In this document: one piece after another, positions 4,804 to 6,958 of the stretch | How positions within the stretch are numbered: the stretch's first letter is position 1 | Layout of the letters: every line of letters begins with the position of its first letter | Assembly: GCA_964472275.1 (NCBI GenBank) | Contig: CAYYJN010000079.1 | Coordinates: forward strand, 1 to 6,958 | DNA length: 6,958 nucleotides | Direction of reading: 5' to 3' | Origin: JAFDVN01 sp964472275 | GTDB lineage: Bacteria; Acidobacteriota; Holophagae; Holophagales; Holophagaceae | The notes under the pieces: model-generated | The model's input: only the letters and a program-made list of their open reading frames with translations | Database searches by the model: none | Told to the model about the DNA's origin: nothing | Translations under genes and position numbers: made by a program

Positions 4804-4820
4804 GGAAAACAGGAACTGAA

Positions 4821-4849
4821 AGTCTATCAACGCCTGGGTCTTTGGCCAA
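4821..4849 (-). promoter_or_regulatory. candidate sigma-70-type promoter for infC
   Basis: TTGGCC (4849-4844), a 17-nt spacer and TAGACT (4826-4821) match the -35/-10 consensus at 8 of 12 positions with the best spacing. Transcription would begin near 4814, about 20 nt before the AUU codon. Such a transcript would not contain the TTG at 4830, in keeping with the AUU start. It would give infC-rpmI-rplT expression independent of thrS. Pattern match only. Confidence 0.42.
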
Positions 4850-4890
4850 GCGAAATTCCGGGCAGGTCTTGGTCGGACCCGGCCCGCTGT

Positions 4891-6804
4891 CTACTGGGCG
4901 CGGGTCTGGACTTCGTCCTTCAGGGAAGCCAGGAAGGCATCCAGGCTCTGGACCCCGAGATCGCCTTTGGACCGGTGCCGGACGGAGACGGTGCCCGCCT
5001 CGGCCTCACGGTCGCCGATGACGAGCATGTAAGGCACCTTCTGCAATTGGGCCTCGCGGATCTTGGCGTTGACCTTCTCGTTCCGCAGGTCCAACTCCGG
5101 CCGGAGCCCCGCCGCCCGCAGACGGTCCGCCACCTGGGTGGCGAAGGGGTGGACGCGGTCCGTGATGGGCAGGACGGCCGCCTGGACCGGCGCCAGCCAG
5201 GCCGGGAAGGCTCCGCCGCAGTGCTCCACGAGGATGCCGAAGAAGCGCTCCAGGCTGCCCAGGATCGCCCGGTGCAGCATCACCGGACGGGCTTCGGTGC
5301 CATCGGCCTGGGTGTAGTGGAGCTCGAAGCGCTCCGGCAGCATGTAGTCCACTTGGAGCGTGCCCAGCTGCCACGGGCGCTTGAGCGCGTCCAACACCTG
5401 GAACTCGATCTTGGGGCCGTAGAAGGCGCCTTCGCCGGGGTTCAGCTTGAAGGCGAGGCCCTTCTCGGTCATCGCCTCGGCGAGCGCGCTCTCCGCCTGG
5501 TCCCAGATCTCGTCGGAGCCCAACCGCTTCTCCGGCCGGGTGGAGAGCGCGACGCGGATCTCGCCGAATCCGAAGGTGGCGTAGACCTCATAGAAGAGGT
5601 TGAGGAAGGCCGCCATCTCGCTCTTGATCTGATCCTGCGCGCAGAAGAGGTGCGCGTCGTCCTGGCAGAAGGTCCGCACGCGGGTGAGGCCGTGCGTGAC
5701 GCCGCTGCGCTCGAAGCGGTGGAGGCGGCCGAAGTCCGCGATGCGCATCGGCAGGTCGCGGTAGCTGTGCTTGCCGGTGCGGAAGTAGACGCAGTGGCCC
5801 GGGCAGTTCATGGGCTTCACCGCGTATTCGCGCTCTTCCGCGGTGGTGAAGTACATGTTGTCCGCGTAGTTCTCGTAGTGGCCGCTCGTCTTCCAGAGCT
5901 CCACATCCATGATCTGCGGCGTGATGACTTCGCTGTAGCCGTGCGTGTGGTAGAGCTCGCGGATGTACGCGACGAGTTCGTTGTAGACGATGGTGCCCTT
6001 CGGATGGAAGAAGGGCGAGGCGGGCGCTTCGGGGTGGAAGCTGTAGAGATCCAATTCCCGCCCGAGCTTGCGATGGTCGCGCTGCCGCGCCTCCTCCAAC
6101 CGCTGGATGTGCTCATCCACTTCCTTCTGGGTCGCGAAGGCCGTGCCGTAGATGCGGCTGAGCATGGCGTTCTTCTCGTCCCCACGCCAGTAGGCGCCGG
6201 CGACGCTGAGCAGCTTGAAGGCCTTGAGCTTCGAGGTGTTGGGGACATGAGGCCCGCGGCAAAGATCGTAGAAATCGCCTTGGCGATAGCCGCTGATGAT
6301 TTCGCCCTGGGGAATGCTTTCGACGATCTCCGCCTTGAGCGATTCGCCTTCGGATCGGAAGAGTTTCGCGGCGTCATCGCGCGGGAGTTCTTCGCGCGTG
6401 ACTTCGATGCCTTCCGCGACGATCTTCCGCATCTCCGCTTCGATGGCGGGAAGGTCCTCGGCGGTGAAGGGTTTCTCCACCTGGAAGTCGTAGTAGAAGC
6501 CGTCTTCGATGACGGGGCCGATGCCCACCTTGGCGTTCGGATGAAGGCGTTTCACCGCATGGGCGAGCAGGTGCGCGGTCGAATGGCGGAGGAGGTCCAA
6601 CCCGTCGGCATCCTTGCCCGTGAGGATGGCGATCTTCTCGCCCTCCTGGAGCGGGGCCTTGAGATCCCGAGCCTTGCCATCCACGCGCACCGCGAGGGCG
6701 GCCTCTGCCAGACGGGGGCCGATGCTATGCGCCAGGTCCGTCCCCGTCGCCCCATCCGGTAATTGGCGGACGGAGTCATCAGGCAGGCGAACCGAGATGG
6801 ACAT
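4891..6804 (-). CDS. thrS: threonyl-tRNA synthetase
   Basis: This enzyme charges tRNA-Thr and deacylates mischarged Ser-tRNA-Thr. At 637 residues it is full length and in near-perfect register with E. coli ThrRS. Domains in order: TGS (about 1-62), editing domain (about 63-240) with HSTAH (H74, H78) and C182/H186, the class II core (about 243-535) and the anticodon-binding domain (about 540-637). The zinc ligands that recognise threonine are present as C334 (MNCPGH), H385 (QDDAHLF) and H511 (MLHRAILGS). Motif 2 holds HRFERSG with R363, and motif 3 follows H511. The ATG at 6804-6802 has GAGGAG (6808-6813) 3 nt upstream. It is first in the cluster, 99 nt before infC, and follows a ribosomal RNA terminator. 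I see no T-box or long leader, and the 5' region is too short for one. Nothing in the protein looks unusual. Confidence 0.98.
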   Translation of the reverse strand: MSISVRLPDDSVRQLPDGATGTDLAHSIGPRLAEAALAVRVDGKARDLKAPLQEGEKIAILTGKDADGLDLLRHSTAHLLAHAVKRLHPNAKVGIGPVIEDGFYYDFQVEKPFTAEDLPAIEAEMRKIVAEGIEVTREELPRDDAAKLFRSEGESLKAEIVESIPQGEIISGYRQGDFYDLCRGPHVPNTSKLKAFKLLSVAGAYWRGDEKNAMLSRIYGTAFATQKEVDEHIQRLEEARQRDHRKLGRELDLYSFHPEAPASPFFHPKGTIVYNELVAYIRELYHTHGYSEVITPQIMDVELWKTSGHYENYADNMYFTTAEEREYAVKPMNCPGHCVYFRTGKHSYRDLPMRIADFGRLHRFERSGVTHGLTRVRTFCQDDAHLFCAQDQIKSEMAAFLNLFYEVYATFGFGEIRVALSTRPEKRLGSDEIWDQAESALAEAMTEKGLAFKLNPGEGAFYGPKIEFQVLDALKRPWQLGTLQVDYMLPERFELHYTQADGTEARPVMLHRAILGSLERFFGILVEHCGGAFPAWLAPVQAAVLPITDRVHPFATQVADRLRAAGLRPELDLRNEKVNAKIREAQLQKVPYMLVIGDREAEAGTVSVRHRSKGDLGVQSLDAFLASLKDEVQTRAQ

Positions 6805-6838
6805 GGGCTCCTCGCGCGGCGCGGGCCGCGAAACATCC

Positions 6839-6867
6839 AGTGTAGCGATGGGATCGGATCAGAAAAA
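6839..6867 (-). promoter_or_regulatory. weak candidate promoter for thrS
   Basis: TACACT (6844-6839) is a fair -10 box. At 17 nt upstream is TTTTTC, a poor -35 match. The start site would be near 6832, giving a leader of about 27 nt before the thrS ATG. A promoter is expected here because a terminator lies immediately upstream, but the match is weak. Confidence 0.3.
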
Positions 6868-6901
6868 GGAAAGGGCTCGGCGCGGCCAGGGAGGGGAACA
6901 C

Positions 6902-6930
6902 AAAAAGCCCCACGCTGACGCGTGGGGCTT
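6902..6930 (-). terminator. intrinsic terminator after the probable 5S rRNA gene
   Basis: On the minus strand AAGCCCCACGC (6930-6920), loop GTCA and GCGTGGGGCTT (6915-6905) form a perfect 11-bp stem, followed by further Ts to give a run of five at 6906-6902. It lies just after the sequence resembling the 5S rRNA 3' end and about 100 nt before thrS. It therefore separates a ribosomal RNA operon from the thrS cluster. Confidence 0.85.
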
Positions 6931-6935
6931 GGTAT

Positions 6936-6958
6936 TAACGTCGCAGCGACCTACTTTT
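6936..6958 (-). rRNA. rrf: 5S ribosomal RNA, 3' end only (partial)
   Basis: The minus strand begins AAAAGTAGGTCGCTGCGACG and continues TTA. AGTAGGTCGCTGC is a common form of the bacterial 5S rRNA 3' end (compare GAGAGTAGG followed by about 14 nt in E. coli), and the run after GTAGG is of the right length to be the 3' strand of helix I. A strong terminator follows within a few bases, as expected at the end of a ribosomal RNA operon. Only about 23 nt are inside the window, so the 3' end is accurate to a few bases and the identification is tentative. Confidence 0.62.

Noticed and set aside
4792..4830. TTG start for infC
   Set aside because: The 13 added residues have no similarity to IF3, no good ribosome-binding site precedes the TTG, and the candidate promoter would start transcription after it.
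4975..6762. Long plus-strand open frame opposite thrS (595 codons)
   Set aside because: It is antisense to a full-length thrS with all family motifs. Its translation is low-complexity Val/Ala/Arg/Glu/Leu-rich, as expected from the reverse strand of GC-rich codons.

Overview
This window is a conserved bacterial translation-apparatus cluster. All convincing genes lie on the minus strand, so transcription runs from high to low coordinates. The order is: end of a probable 5S rRNA gene and its terminator, thrS, infC, rpmI, rplT, pheS, pheT, a ZapB-like coiled-coil gene, and the first 44 codons of a ZapA-like gene cut by the window edge. Coding DNA is GC-rich, about 70-77% in stretches counted by hand. 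The thrS-infC-rpmI-rplT-pheST order is shared by many bacterial phyla and does not identify the organism. The sequence style with zap genes after pheT would suit a high-GC Acidobacteriota (Holophaga/Geothrix type) or a deltaproteobacterial relative, but that is a guess.

Region by region. Positions 6805-6958 hold the probable 3' end of 5S rRNA, a perfect 11-bp terminator hairpin and a weak candidate thrS promoter. thrS (4891-6804) is full length with every diagnostic ThrRS residue visible. infC (4183-4791) appears to start at an AUU codon with a good Shine-Dalgarno sequence, and a candidate promoter lies just upstream. An 18-bp tandem repeat copies its 3' end, stop codon included. rpmI and rplT encode L35 and L20 and are separated by an unusually long 156-nt gap containing three inverted repeats. 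Between rplT and pheS is a perfect 10-bp terminator-like hairpin with a GCAA tetraloop. It is overlapped by a 13-codon reading frame ending in Phe-Phe-Val, in the place occupied by the pheM leader in E. coli. pheS and pheT overlap as TGATG, and the two zap-like genes overlap as ATGA.

How the genes work together: ThrRS and the PheRS alpha/beta pair charge tRNAs, IF3 controls initiation, and L35 and L20 belong to the large ribosomal subunit. The ZapB/ZapA-like pair probably helps FtsZ-ring assembly and seems to be co-transcribed with pheT.

No novel defence, mobile or biosynthetic system is visible. The most noteworthy points are a compact PheT of 633 residues that lacks the B2 tRNA-binding domain and has an N-terminal segment of unlike base composition, the pheM-like leader overlapping a hairpin, the AUU start of infC, and the palindromic rpmI-rplT spacer. 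No gene-free stretch exceeds about 160 nt. I found no convincing plus-strand gene.
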